Assembly: GCF_900103975.1 (NCBI RefSeq)
Contig: NZ_FNIR01000002.1
Span: 124,001 to 188,000, forward strand
Reading direction: 5' to 3'
Length of the DNA stretch: 64,000 bases
Source of the DNA: Klenkia soli
GTDB taxonomy: Bacteria > Actinomycetota > Actinomycetes > Mycobacteriales > Geodermatophilaceae
The notes under the pieces are model-generated. The model was not told where the DNA came from. It did no database searches and worked only from the letters and a program-made list of their open reading frames with translations. Both the position numbers and the translations under genes were made by a program. Every line of letters begins with the position of its first letter. The first letter of the stretch is position 1. Positions 51,177-59,798 of the stretch are shown piece by piece.

Positions 51177-52244
51177 TCAGTCGGGGCGGGAGCCCGGGTC
51201 GCCGTCGGGGTCGACGACGGCTGCCACGGCGGCGAGGGTGCGCGCGGTGGCGGTCCCGGCCGCGAGGGCGGGGACGTCGGTGGTGAGCACCGCGGAGGCG
51301 GTGCCGGGGCCGGTCACGGCCTGCCCGTGGCTCGCGCCGCCGGACGGGGCGCAGGGAGCCGGGACGGCGACCGGGGCGTCCGGGGTGCCGGGGGCCGGCA
51401 GCGGGTCCGGGGCCGGGGCGGTCGGGGTCGCCGGCGTCGAGGCGTCCGTCGCCGCGGGTGCCGGGGCGGTGGTCTCGGCCGGCGCGATCACCGAGCGCTG
51501 GGTCAGCGCGGTCGGCCGGACGCCGCCGGGTCGGTGGGCCGCGGCGGGGGTGCCGATCGCGTCCACGGCGGGCGCCGAGCAGATCGGCGCGGCGGCGGAC
51601 GACCCGGCCTGCGGGTCGGCGGCCGGTGCGGCGGTGGCGGTCGCCGAGGGCGTGGGCGCACCGGCCGTCGCCGCCGGAGCCGCGCCGTCGGCCGGCTCGG
51701 CGGAGGTCGCGGCCGGGTCGGTGGTGGTGCCCGACGTCGTGGTCGTTGTCGTTGTCGTGGTCGAGCTCGTCGTCGTCGACGTGCCGCTGGTGGTGCTCGT
51801 GGTCGTCGTGCTGGTCGCCTCACCCAAGGCGGCGGTCGTGCTGCCCTGCTCCTGCGTCCCGGACGTGTCGGCGGTGGCGCCGTCGGACGGAGGTGGCTCC
51901 TCGGCCGCGGGCGGCGGTGGCTCCTCCGGGGGTGGCGTGGTGTCGGGATCCGCGGGCGGCGGATCGGCCACCGTGTAGGTCGAGGCCGAGGTGTGCGTGC
52001 TCGCCGGGTCGGCGGTGTCGGTGGTGACCGGTTCCGGGTTCGTGGTCCCGGTCGCGGTGGTCTCCGGACCGCTCACCGCGGCCGGCTCGCCGGCAGGTGC
52101 CTCGTCGGCCGAGGCGGGTCCGGCGAGGGCGACCCAGGCCGCCGCTGAACCGAGTCCGAGTGCGGCCCCGACGAGCAGCCGTCGCGTCCACGGCCGACCA
52201 CCGGACGGCGGTCGGCCGTCGGCGGTGCGCGCGGCCTGGGACAT
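51177..52244 (-). CDS. Secreted Thr/Pro/Ala-rich low-complexity protein
   Basis: A 355-residue exported protein. The signal sequence has a basic N-region, a hydrophobic core (LLVGAALGLGSAAAWVALAG) and ASA cleavage. The rest is low complexity: a PPP/EEPPPP stretch, then a run of mostly Thr and Ser (about 140-180), then Ala/Pro repeats. Two Cys (APICSAP and APCAPSGG) may form a disulfide. No sorting signal or domain is seen. A Thr-rich region of this kind is a likely O-mannosylation target. It lies 250 bases upstream of the wall-anchored protein on the same strand; that gap holds only promoter-like sequence. Confidence 0.65.
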   Translation of the reverse strand: MSQAARTADGRPPSGGRPWTRRLLVGAALGLGSAAAWVALAGPASADEAPAGEPAAVSGPETTATGTTNPEPVTTDTADPASTHTSASTYTVADPPPADPDTTPPPEEPPPPAAEEPPPSDGATADTSGTQEQGSTTAALGEATSTTTTSTTSGTSTTTSSTTTTTTTTTSGTTTDPAATSAEPADGAAPAATAGAPTPSATATAAPAADPQAGSSAAAPICSAPAVDAIGTPAAAHRPGGVRPTALTQRSVIAPAETTAPAPAATDASTPATPTAPAPDPLPAPGTPDAPVAVPAPCAPSGGASHGQAVTGPGTASAVLTTDVPALAAGTATARTLAAVAAVVDPDGDPGSRPD

Positions 52245-52377
52245 GGCCCGAAAGCTAGGGACGAGGTCAAGCGCCCGACCAGGTATCGAGTCCCGGAGAT
52301 GCAGAACTTCGGCGTGTCGGTCCAGATGATCGACGGACCGTTCCGTCCCGATCACGCAGCGTCGGTCAGTTGGCCAC

Positions 52378-52410
52378 TGGTGTGATGCGTGACACCATGC
52401 GTGGTATCAC
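52378..52410. promoter_or_regulatory. Overlapping inverted repeats upstream of the RHH/Fic-like pair
   Basis: TGGTGT (52378-52383) pairs with ACACCA (52392-52397), and GTGACACC (52389-52396) with GGTATCAC (52403-52410) with one mismatch. Such overlapping dyads just upstream of a ribbon-helix-helix gene are typical antitoxin autoregulation sites. Confidence 0.5.
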
Positions 52411-52450
52411 CTGCCGGGGGGCGGTGCGGCGCCCTGGGGGGCAGGTCGCG

Positions 52451-52663
52451 ATGGCGATGACACTGCGGTTGACACCGGTGCAGACCGAGGGCCTGCGGGT
52501 CCAGGCGAGGGTCGAGCGCACCTCCATGCAGGAGGTCGCGAAGCGGGCGATCGAGGAGTACCTCGTCACCCACGCCCGGTTCGCCCCGCTGGACCTGGTG
52601 CTCGACGTCGAGCTGGAGCGCTACGCCGGCGCGCTGGAGGTGCTGTCGCGGTGGACGGACTGA
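52451..52663 (+). CDS. Ribbon-helix-helix antitoxin-like protein
   Basis: A 70-residue protein with a CopG/Arc-like pattern: a short strand (MTLRLTPVQ), helix (TEGLRVQARVERTSMQEVAKRAIEEYLVTHAR) and a C-terminal tail that could bind a toxin. ATG 52451 was chosen since the strand begins there; an ATG two codons later is equally possible. It overlaps the following gene by 13 nt, the normal order for a toxin-antitoxin pair. Confidence 0.7.
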   Translation: MAMTLRLTPVQTEGLRVQARVERTSMQEVAKRAIEEYLVTHARFAPLDLVLDVELERYAGALEVLSRWTD

Positions 52664-53040
52664 CGCTGGACGACCTGCTCCAGGTGGCGGCCCGCGTGGT
52701 GGGTCCCGACGTCGTCGTCCGCGACCCGGGGCTCATGGTGGCCGCGCTGGCCCGGGTGTCCGCGGTGGCCGACGGTGCGGAGGTCTACCCGACCGCGGCC
52801 GAGAAGGGTGCGGCGCTGCTGCACTCCCTGGTCCTCAACGGTGCGCTGGCCAGCGGCAACCGGCCGTTCGCCCTCGCCGCCTGCCTGGCGTTGATGGGTC
52901 TGCTGGACCAGCCCGCAGGCATCGCACCGGACGCCGCCGCCGGGCTGGTCACCGCGATCGTGACCGGCCGGGTCGAGGGCGTCCCGGAGATCGCTGCGGC
53001 GCTGCGCGGGCCAGGGGTGGACGACCCGCACCGCAGCTGA
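52651..53040 (+). CDS. Doc/Fic-family toxin homologue with degenerate active site
   Basis: A 129-residue Doc-like protein. LTLDDLLQVAARVVG, VYPTAAEKGAALLHSLVLN and the closing IVTGRVEGVPEIAAAL match the actinobacterial Fic/Doc toxins of this size. The Fic motif, normally HALVDGNKR, reads GALASGNRP: the catalytic His, the Asp and the Lys-Arg pair are all changed. The protein is probably unable to transfer AMP or phosphate. It may be a decaying toxin or a repurposed binding partner of the upstream RHH protein. Confidence 0.7.
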   Translation: MDGLTLDDLLQVAARVVGPDVVVRDPGLMVAALARVSAVADGAEVYPTAAEKGAALLHSLVLNGALASGNRPFALAACLALMGLLDQPAGIAPDAAAGLVTAIVTGRVEGVPEIAAALRGPGVDDPHRS

Positions 53041-53187
53041 CCACCCGGTGGTGCGTGTGGGGCGGGTGGGACAGACACGCCCTCGCACGTCCGGACGACG
53101 AGCACCGGTCTCGTTACGTTGCGTGTCGACTCGCTCGGCGACGGCACCCCTCCCCGGGTGCCCGGGCGCGACCGAAGAGGACATCCC

Positions 53188-54219
53188 ATGACACCCCGAT
53201 CGACCGCTCGTCGCTGGTCCAGGGTGGCCGTCCCGGCGGTGGTCACCGGCGTCCTGCTGACGCTGGCCACCGGCCCCGCGGTGGCCGCACCGGCCACCGC
53301 GGCCGACGCCGCCGCCGCGGTCACGCAGACCGCGCAGCAGGTCGAGGCGCTCAGCGAGCAGGTGAACGACGCCGAGCTCGCCGTCGCCGACCAGCAGGCC
53401 CTCGTGGACACCGCCGACGCCGCCGCGGACGCCGCCGACGCGGCCCTGGCGCAGCTGCAGCCCCAGGTCGACGCGATCGTGCGCAGCGGCTTCGTCGACG
53501 GCATGCCCTCGGGCATCGAGACCGTGCTGACCAGTGGTTCGGCCGACGAGATGCTCGACCGGGTCTCGACCATCGGCCAGCTCACCACCCACACCGACGC
53601 CGTGCTGGCCCAGGTCGCGGCCGCGCGCCAGGTGGCGGTGCAGGCCCGGTCGGACGCGGATGCGGCGAAGGCCGCCGCCGACGCGTCCCTGGCCGACCTG
53701 CAGGCTCAGCAGGACCAGCTGCAGGACCAGCTGGCCGGGTACCGCGCCGACTACGCCCGGCTGGCCGGCCCGCAGCAGGCCGCCGTCGACACCGCCGTGG
53801 CCGGGCCCGAGCTGTCCGCCGCGTCGATGGCGGACGCCGCCGCGGCTGCCCCGGCGGCCGCGCCCACCGAGGCGGCCGCGGCCGCCGTCGCGACCGCGCT
53901 GGAGCAGGTGGGCAAGCCCTACGTGGTCGGCGCAGCCGGTCCCGACGGGTTCGACTGCTCCGGGCTGACCCAGTTCGCCTACGCGGCGGCCGGAGTCTCG
54001 CTGCCGCACTCCAGCCGGGCGCAGTCCGGGCTCGGCGTCCCCGTGTCCCGGGCCGACCTGCAGCCCGGTGACCTGGTCTTCTTCTACTCGCCGGTGAGCC
54101 ACGTGGGCATGTACATCGGCAACGGCCAGATGGTGCACGCCAGCGTCAGCGGCCGCCCGGTCGCCGTCACCAGCGTCGACCAGCGGGGGTACGTCGGCGC
54201 CCGCCGCGTCACCGGCTGA
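53188..54219 (+). CDS. Secreted NlpC/P60 peptidoglycan endopeptidase
   Basis: A 343-residue exported enzyme. A signal peptide (cut near AVAAPA, 35) leads to a long coiled coil (45-200, RipA/CwlO type), an Ala/Pro linker, and an NlpC/P60 domain with C257 (GFDCSGLTQFAY), H305 (SHVGMYIG) and H317. It should cut stem peptides during cell separation, with the coiled coil serving regulation by partner proteins. ATG 53188 has GAAGAGG upstream. The 147-base leader was checked for a c-di-AMP riboswitch and none was recognised. Confidence 0.88.
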   Translation: MTPRSTARRWSRVAVPAVVTGVLLTLATGPAVAAPATAADAAAAVTQTAQQVEALSEQVNDAELAVADQQALVDTADAAADAADAALAQLQPQVDAIVRSGFVDGMPSGIETVLTSGSADEMLDRVSTIGQLTTHTDAVLAQVAAARQVAVQARSDADAAKAAADASLADLQAQQDQLQDQLAGYRADYARLAGPQQAAVDTAVAGPELSAASMADAAAAAPAAAPTEAAAAAVATALEQVGKPYVVGAAGPDGFDCSGLTQFAYAAAGVSLPHSSRAQSGLGVPVSRADLQPGDLVFFYSPVSHVGMYIGNGQMVHASVSGRPVAVTSVDQRGYVGARRVTG

Positions 54220-54226
54220 GCCCGGG

Positions 54227-54781
54227 TCAGGCGGCGGCCGGGGTCGACCGGCGCCGGCGGACCCGCCACACCACGAGGACGACGACGACCACGGCGGCGG
54301 CGACGACCGCGCCGGTCGTGCCCACGGTGCTCGCGACGCTCTCCCAGGAGGCACCGGCCAGGTAGCCGATCAGCACCGCACCCACGCCCCACAGCAGGCC
54401 GCCGACGGCGTTCCAGGTGAGGAAGGTCCGGTAGCGCATGCCGGCGACCCCGGCCAGCGCCGGGGTGACCGCGCGCAGGAACGCGGTCAGCCGGGCCAGC
54501 AGGACGGCGGGGCCGCCGCGCCGGGCGAGGGTGTCCGAGGCCCGGTCGATGCCGTCCTGGTGCTGGCGCGCGATGCGGCTGGCCAGCAGCCGGGGCCCGG
54601 CGTGCCGGCCGACCTCGTAGCCCACGGTGTCGCCGAGGACCGCCGCGACCACCACCAGGACGCCCAGCAGCCAGACCGAGACGCGGCCCTGCTCGGCGGC
54701 CACCCCGCCGAGCACGACGGCGGTCTCGGCAGGCACGACGAACCCGACGAACAGGGCCAGAAGGACCCGGTCGCCCCCCAC
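54227..54781 (-). CDS. DedA-family membrane protein, short form
   Basis: A 184-residue DedA protein with four to five membrane segments. Recognisable parts are FVGFVVPAETAVVLGG, GDTVGYEVGRHAGPRLL, and LARLTAFLRAVTPALAGVAGM. It is shorter than the other DedA protein in this window. The start GTG 54781 leaves a very short N-terminus before TM1. Its stop lies close to the convergent NlpC/P60 gene. Confidence 0.82.
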   Translation of the reverse strand: MGGDRVLLALFVGFVVPAETAVVLGGVAAEQGRVSVWLLGVLVVVAAVLGDTVGYEVGRHAGPRLLASRIARQHQDGIDRASDTLARRGGPAVLLARLTAFLRAVTPALAGVAGMRYRTFLTWNAVGGLLWGVGAVLIGYLAGASWESVASTVGTTGAVVAAAVVVVVLVVWRVRRRRSTPAAA

Positions 54782-54898
54782 GACGCGCTCCGCACGCCGC
54801 GGGCCCCTACGACCGGGCCTCCGGGAGGGCGGTCACCTGCGCACCGTTCCCACCCGGCTTGCACGTCCGCTGTCAGCGGCCCCGGAACGGGCTGGGGG

Positions 54899-56110
54899 TC
54901 AGCCGCCCTCGCGCATGCCCCACGGGGAGCCGTAGGCGGTGAGGAGGTCGAGGAACGGCTGGCTGTCGAAGGCCTCGGGCCCGAGCACGCCCGCGCCGCG
55001 CCACGTGCCGGCGGCCACCAGCTCGAGGGCCACCACGGGGTTCACCGCGGTCTGCCAGACCACCGCCTGGTGGCCGTACTCGCGCATGGACCACTCGTTG
55101 TCCACCACGTGGTACAGGTAGACCTGCCGCGGTTCGCCGTCCTTGCCCGTACCGCTGACCCACAGCCCGGCGCAGGTCTTGCCCGACATCCGGTCGCCGA
55201 GCCGGGCCGGGTCGGGCAGGCACGCCGCGACGACGTCGCGCGGGCTGACCTGCACACCCTTCACCGTGACCGGGTCGGTGCGGTCGAGGCCGAGCTTGTG
55301 CAGAGTCTTGAGGACGTCGATGAACTCCTCGCCCAGCCCGTACTTGAAGGTGACCCGCTTCGCGTCGACCCAGCGCGGAATGAGGAGCACCTCCTCGTGC
55401 TCGACGTTCACGCACTCGACCGGGCCGATGCCCTCGGGGAACTCGAACACCTCGGGCTCGCTGAACGGCGGGGTGGTGAAGAACCCGCGCCCCTCCTCGT
55501 AGACCACCGGCGGGTTCAGGCACTCCTCGATGGTCGTCCAGATGCTGAACGAGGGCGCGAACTCGTAGCCGGCGACCTCCAGGTTCGCCCCGTCGCGCAC
55601 GCCGAGCTCGTCGATCGTCGAGAACAGGTGGTCGGCGGCGTACCGGGCGAACACGTCGGAGAGGCCGGGCTCCACGCCCATGCCGACCAGGGCCAGCTGC
55701 CCGGCGGCCTCCCACTCACCGGCCAACGCGAACTGCTCGTCGCCCAGCTTCACGCCGGTCTCGGCGTACGGGTTCTCGGGGTGCGGGTGGGACAGCGACA
55801 TCGCCATGTCCAGGTAGGTCGCCCCACCGGCCAGCGCGGCCCGGAACAGCGGCATCACGAACCGCGGGTCGACGGCGTTCATCAGCACGTCGCAGCGGTG
55901 CTCGGCCAGCAGGGCGGCGACGGCGTCGGCGTCCCCGGCGTCGACCGACCCGGCGCTGCTGAACCGCTCGTCGCCCACGGCGGACGCGGTGGCCTCGGCC
56001 CGGGCGCCGTCGTAGTCGGTGACGACCAGGGCCTCGAAGAACGACCGGCGGGCGGCGATCGCGGCGAACGCGCTGCCGACGCCGCCGGCGCCGACCAGGA
56101 GGATGCGCAT
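54899..56110 (-). CDS. Saccharopine dehydrogenase-like NAD(P)-dependent oxidoreductase
   Basis: A 403-residue protein. The N-terminal Rossmann motif is LLVGAGGVGSAFAAIAARR; MNAVDPRFVMPLF and GMGVEPGLSDVFARYAAD are typical of the Lys1/saccharopine dehydrogenase family, including carboxynorspermidine-type enzymes. It is divergent from an APC permease and shares a promoter motif (minus-strand TACGCT, 56142-56147) with the class III aminotransferase 3.6 kb away. A role in lysine or diamine breakdown is likely but not certain. The SD AAGGA precedes the ATG. Confidence 0.82.
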   Translation of the reverse strand: MRILLVGAGGVGSAFAAIAARRSFFEALVVTDYDGARAEATASAVGDERFSSAGSVDAGDADAVAALLAEHRCDVLMNAVDPRFVMPLFRAALAGGATYLDMAMSLSHPHPENPYAETGVKLGDEQFALAGEWEAAGQLALVGMGVEPGLSDVFARYAADHLFSTIDELGVRDGANLEVAGYEFAPSFSIWTTIEECLNPPVVYEEGRGFFTTPPFSEPEVFEFPEGIGPVECVNVEHEEVLLIPRWVDAKRVTFKYGLGEEFIDVLKTLHKLGLDRTDPVTVKGVQVSPRDVVAACLPDPARLGDRMSGKTCAGLWVSGTGKDGEPRQVYLYHVVDNEWSMREYGHQAVVWQTAVNPVVALELVAAGTWRGAGVLGPEAFDSQPFLDLLTAYGSPWGMREGG

Positions 56111-56191
56111 GCTGTCCTTCTCTTCTCGTGGAGGGAGGCCGAGCGTAGCGACGACATCCGTCGCCGTGCCAACTCGTAACACGCGAAACCC

Positions 56192-56253
56192 TTGTGGAGC
56201 CGTCATCCACCTGCGATAACCGTGGCATGACGGAACCAGTGAGCCGGCCATGA
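56192..56253 (+). promoter_or_regulatory. Leaderless promoter and 8-codon leader ORF of the APC permease
   Basis: TTGTGG (56192-56197), a 17-base spacer and GATAAC (56215-56220) form a good promoter; the start point would fall at about 56227, which is an ATG. That ATG opens an 8-codon ORF (MTEPVSRP) whose TGA overlaps the permease ATG as ATGA. The permease itself has no SD, so ribosomes probably load on the leaderless leader ORF and re-initiate. Confidence 0.55.
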
Positions 56254-57767
56254 GCGAGCCCGCCGCGCAGCCGCAGCTGAAGCAGGGCGCGATCGGCTTC
56301 GTCGACGCCCTGGTCATCGGGCTCGCCTCGACCTCTCCGGCGTACTCGCTGGCCGCCGTGGTCGGCGCGGTGGTCGCCCTGGTGGGGGTCTACGCGCCGG
56401 GCGTCTTCCTGGCGTCGTTCATCCCCATGCTGCTGATCGCCTCGGCCTTCTACTACCTCAACCGCGCCGACCAGGACTGCGGGACGACGTTCTCCTGGGT
56501 CACCCGCGCGATGGGGCCCTGGGTGGGGTGGCTGGGCGGCTGGGCCATCGCGATGACCGGTGTGCTGGTCATCGGCTCGCTGGCCGACGTCGGCGTCCGG
56601 TTCGGGTTGCTGGCCCTGCAGCTGGACGGGCTGGCCGACAACACGTTCGTCGTCCGCACGCTGACCGTGCTGCTGATCATCGCGATGACCGCGGTGTGCG
56701 TGATCGGCACCGAGTTCAGCGCCAAGCTGCAGAACGGCCTGATCATCGCCCAGGTCGGCGCGCTGCTGGTCTTCGCGGGCATCGCCCTGGTCAAGGGCCT
56801 GGCCGGGGACGGCGTCGAGGGCGGTGGCCTGACGCCCTCGCTGTCGTGGCTGAACCCCTTCGGCGCGGGTGGGGGCGCGCTCACCGGCGGGCTGCTGCTG
56901 GGTGTCTTCATCTACTGGGGCTGGGAGTCCGCGGTCAACCTGACCGAGGAGACGCAGGACTCGGAGTCCACCCCCGGCAAGGCGGCGATCGTCTCGACGG
57001 TGGTCCTGCTGGTCACCTACCTGGGCGTCACGATCGCGATCCTCAGCTACTTCGGGACGGCGTTCCTCGCCGACCGCTCGGGCGAGGAGGAGACGATCTT
57101 CGCCACCCTGGCCACCGAGGTCATGGGGCCCTGGGACTGGGTGCTGCTGCTCGCGGTGTCCACCTCGGCCATCGCCTCCACCCAGACGACGATCCTGCCG
57201 GCCTCCCGCACCGGGCTGTCGATGGCCCGCCGGCACGCGATGCCCGCGTCGCTGGCCCGGATCAGCCCGCGGTTCCGCACCCCGGACGTCTCCACCTGGG
57301 TCGTCGCCGCGATCGCGATCGCCTGGTACCTGGTGGTCAACCTGATCAGCGAGAACGCGCTGTTCGACTCGCTGACCGCGCTGTCGCTGCTGATCGCCTT
57401 CTACTACTCCCTCACCGGCATCGCCTGCGCGGTGTTCCACCGCCGGCAGCTGACCCGCAGCGTGAAGGACTTCTTCCTCATCGGCGTCGGCCCGGTCATC
57501 GGGTCGTTGCTGCTGATCTGGCTGCTCGTCGAGTCGATCGGTGACCTGGCCGACCCCGCGAACTCCTACAGCGGCGTCTCCTGGTTCGGGGTCGGCCCGC
57601 CGCTGGTGATCGGGATCGGCATCTTCCTGGTCGGCGTCGTGTTCATGGTCGTCTGGCGGTTCACCGACGCCCGCTTCTGGGCCGAGAAGACCACCACCGT
57701 CGAGCGCCTGCAGGCCGACATCGCCGCCGGTCGCACCGGCGCCGCCGTCGAGGACCCCGCCCCGTGA
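56250..57767 (+). CDS. APC-superfamily amino acid/amine permease
   Basis: A 505-residue transporter with about 12 membrane helices. The N-terminal GFVDALVIGLASTSPAYSLAAV is the APC-family motif, and FIYWGWESAVNLTEET is typical for TM6 and after. It is divergent from the saccharopine dehydrogenase-like gene and close to the class III aminotransferase, so it likely imports the amino acid or polyamine that these enzymes degrade. Translation seems coupled to an upstream 8-codon ORF. Confidence 0.88.
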   Translation: MSEPAAQPQLKQGAIGFVDALVIGLASTSPAYSLAAVVGAVVALVGVYAPGVFLASFIPMLLIASAFYYLNRADQDCGTTFSWVTRAMGPWVGWLGGWAIAMTGVLVIGSLADVGVRFGLLALQLDGLADNTFVVRTLTVLLIIAMTAVCVIGTEFSAKLQNGLIIAQVGALLVFAGIALVKGLAGDGVEGGGLTPSLSWLNPFGAGGGALTGGLLLGVFIYWGWESAVNLTEETQDSESTPGKAAIVSTVVLLVTYLGVTIAILSYFGTAFLADRSGEEETIFATLATEVMGPWDWVLLLAVSTSAIASTQTTILPASRTGLSMARRHAMPASLARISPRFRTPDVSTWVVAAIAIAWYLVVNLISENALFDSLTALSLLIAFYYSLTGIACAVFHRRQLTRSVKDFFLIGVGPVIGSLLLIWLLVESIGDLADPANSYSGVSWFGVGPPLVIGIGIFLVGVVFMVVWRFTDARFWAEKTTTVERLQADIAAGRTGAAVEDPAP

Positions 57768-57795
57768 CCGCCCCGACCGCTGGAGAGACCCACCG

Positions 57796-58215
57796 ATGAG
57801 CATCGTGCTCGGCTACGACGAGTCCCCGGGCGCCCGCCGCGCCCTCGGGCTGGCCATCGACCTGGCCGGCCGGCTGGACGAACCGCTGGTGCTCGTCTTC
57901 GGGGCCGCGCCCCCCGGGGTGGTGGGGGAGGAGGCCGGGTCGCACACCCAGGCGCTGGTCGAGCTGGGCCAGACCGTCCTCGCCCACGCGGTGGCCGACG
58001 CCGAGGCAGCCGGGGTGCGCACCGTGCTCGAGCTGGTCGACGAGAAGCCGGTCACCGCGCTGCTGCAGGCCGCCGAGAAGCACGACGCCCGGGTCATCGT
58101 GGTGGGCACCTACGGCGAGACCCCGCTCCGCGGCGCCATCCTCGGGTCGGTGCCGCACAAGCTGCTGCACCTCTCGGACCGCCCCGTCCTCTGCGTCCCG
58201 GCCGACCGCGGGTGA
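57796..58215 (+). CDS. Universal stress protein (UspA family)
   Basis: A 139-residue single-domain USP. The ATP-binding signature is at the C-terminus: GTYGETPLRGAILGSVPHKLL, followed by CVPAD. IVLGYDES at the start supplies the adenine-binding Asp. It lies 28 bases behind the permease in the same operon; small USPs often accompany amino-acid permeases and may regulate them. Confidence 0.88.
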   Translation: MSIVLGYDESPGARRALGLAIDLAGRLDEPLVLVFGAAPPGVVGEEAGSHTQALVELGQTVLAHAVADAEAAGVRTVLELVDEKPVTALLQAAEKHDARVIVVGTYGETPLRGAILGSVPHKLLHLSDRPVLCVPADRG

Positions 58216-58217
58216 GT

Positions 58218-58308
58218 CCCGTGGATCAGGTGACCTGATCCACGGGGTTCCGGCCGCACCAACGGTGGTGAGGGTGGCGACCCGGCGATCAGGTCACCTG
58301 ATCACCGG
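58218..58308. repeat. Pair of GATCAGG palindromes between convergent genes
   Basis: CCCGTGGATCAGG (58218-58230) and CCTGATCCACGGG (58234-58246) form a perfect 13-bp dyad with a 3-base loop. A second dyad, GATCAGGT (58287-58294) and ACCTGATC (58296-58303), follows with CCGG on both sides. Both share the GATCAGG core with the palindrome at 38401-38482. They separate the convergent USP and aminotransferase genes and may stop transcription from either side. Confidence 0.65.
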
Positions 58309-58318
58309 CACGCGGACC

Positions 58319-59707
58319 TCACAGCCGGGACCAGGCCTCCGTCAGGACGCTGCGCAGGGTCTGCTCGATGAGGTCGAACTCCGCCTGCCCGGCGATCAGC
58401 GGCGGGGCGAGCTGGATGACCGGGTCGCCGCGGTCGTCGGCGCGGCAGTACAGCCCCGCGTCGAAGAGCGCCCCGGACAGGAAGCCGCGCAGCAGCCGCT
58501 CGCTCTCGGCGTCGTCGAAGGTCTCCTTGGTCGCCTTGTCCTTGACCAGCTCGATCCCGTAGAAGAACCCGTCGCCGCGGACGTCGCCCACGATCGGCAG
58601 GTCGGACAGCTTCTCCAGCGTGCGGCGGAAGTCGTGCTCGGTGTCCAGCACGTGCTGGTTGAGGCCCTCGCGCTCGAAGACGTCGAGGTTGGCCAGCGCG
58701 ACGGCCGAGCTCACCGGGTGCCCGCCGAAGGTGTAGCCGTGCGGGAAGGAGACGCCCGGCCGCAGGAAGGGCTCCACCACCCGGTCGCTGGCGATCATCG
58801 CGCCGATGGGGGAGTAGCCCGACGTCATCCCCTTGGCGCAGGTGATCATGTCGGGCACGTAGCCGAACTTCTCGCAGGCGAACGTGGTGCCCAGCCGGCC
58901 GAAGGCGCAGATGACCTCGTCGGAGACCAGCAGCACGTCGTGCCGGTCGCAGATCTCGCGCACCCGGTCGAAGTACCCGGGCGGGGGCGGGAAGCAGCCG
59001 CCGGCGTTCTGCACCGGCTCCAGGAACACCGCGGCCACGGTGTCCGGGCCCTCGAACACGATGGCCTGCTCGATCTGGTCGGCGGCCCACTGCCCGAAGG
59101 CCTTCGGGTCGTCGCCGAAGTAGGGCGCCCGGTAGATGTTGGTGTTGGCCGCCCGGAAAGCCCCCGGCACCAGCGGCTCGAAGTCCTGCTTGAGGGCCGG
59201 CAGCCCGGTGATGGACAGCGCCCCCTGGGTGGTGCCGTGGTAGGCGATGGCCCGGCTGATCACCTTGTGCTTGGCCGGCTTGCCGACCAGCTTGAAGTAC
59301 TGCTTGGCGGCCTTCCACGCGGTCTCGACGGCCTCGCCGCCACCGGTGGTGAAGAAGACCCGGTTGAGGTCGCCCGGTGCCGCCGCCGCCAGCCGCTTCG
59401 ACAGCTCGATGGCCGAGGGGTGCGCGTAGGACCAGATCGGGAAGAAGGCCAGCTCCTCGGCCTGCTTCGCCGCCGCCTGGGCCAGCTCGCGCCGGCCGTG
59501 GCCGGCCTGGACGACGAACAGGCCGGCCAGCCCGTCGAGGTACTTCCGGCCGCGGTCGTCCCAGATGTAGGCGCCCTCGCCCTTGACGATCACCGGCGGC
59601 GCCTGCTCGGTGTAGCTGCCCATGCGGGAGAAGTGCAGCCAGAGGTTGTCCACGTCGTGAGGGCCGTACCGGCCGGGCTCGGTGACGGGCTGTTCCGTGA
59701 TGGTCAT
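58319..59707 (-). CDS. Class III PLP aminotransferase (omega-amino acid/diamine type)
   Basis: A 462-residue aminotransferase. The catalytic Lys is in MITCAKGMTSGYSPIG, the PLP-binding Asp in LLVSDEVICAFGRLG, and YHGTTQGALS is conserved. It resembles omega-amino-acid:pyruvate and putrescine/cadaverine aminotransferases. Clustering with an APC permease and a saccharopine dehydrogenase-like enzyme supports polyamine, GABA or lysine catabolism. A minus-strand TACGCT -10-like element lies at 59764-59769, followed by an SD GGGAG. Confidence 0.87.
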   Translation of the reverse strand: MTITEQPVTEPGRYGPHDVDNLWLHFSRMGSYTEQAPPVIVKGEGAYIWDDRGRKYLDGLAGLFVVQAGHGRRELAQAAAKQAEELAFFPIWSYAHPSAIELSKRLAAAAPGDLNRVFFTTGGGEAVETAWKAAKQYFKLVGKPAKHKVISRAIAYHGTTQGALSITGLPALKQDFEPLVPGAFRAANTNIYRAPYFGDDPKAFGQWAADQIEQAIVFEGPDTVAAVFLEPVQNAGGCFPPPPGYFDRVREICDRHDVLLVSDEVICAFGRLGTTFACEKFGYVPDMITCAKGMTSGYSPIGAMIASDRVVEPFLRPGVSFPHGYTFGGHPVSSAVALANLDVFEREGLNQHVLDTEHDFRRTLEKLSDLPIVGDVRGDGFFYGIELVKDKATKETFDDAESERLLRGFLSGALFDAGLYCRADDRGDPVIQLAPPLIAGQAEFDLIEQTLRSVLTEAWSRL

Positions 59708-59798
59708 GGCTGTGCTCCCGGCTGCTGCGGATTCCGTCGTCCGACGACGGCTCGACGCTCCGGAGCGTAGCGAGGGAACCCCCCGCCTGACGAGACCG

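Noticed and set aside
53041-53187. c-di-AMP (ydaO) riboswitch before the NlpC/P60 gene
   Set aside because: Such riboswitches often precede actinobacterial wall hydrolases, but the 147-base leader is short and I could not recognise the conserved ydaO sequences.
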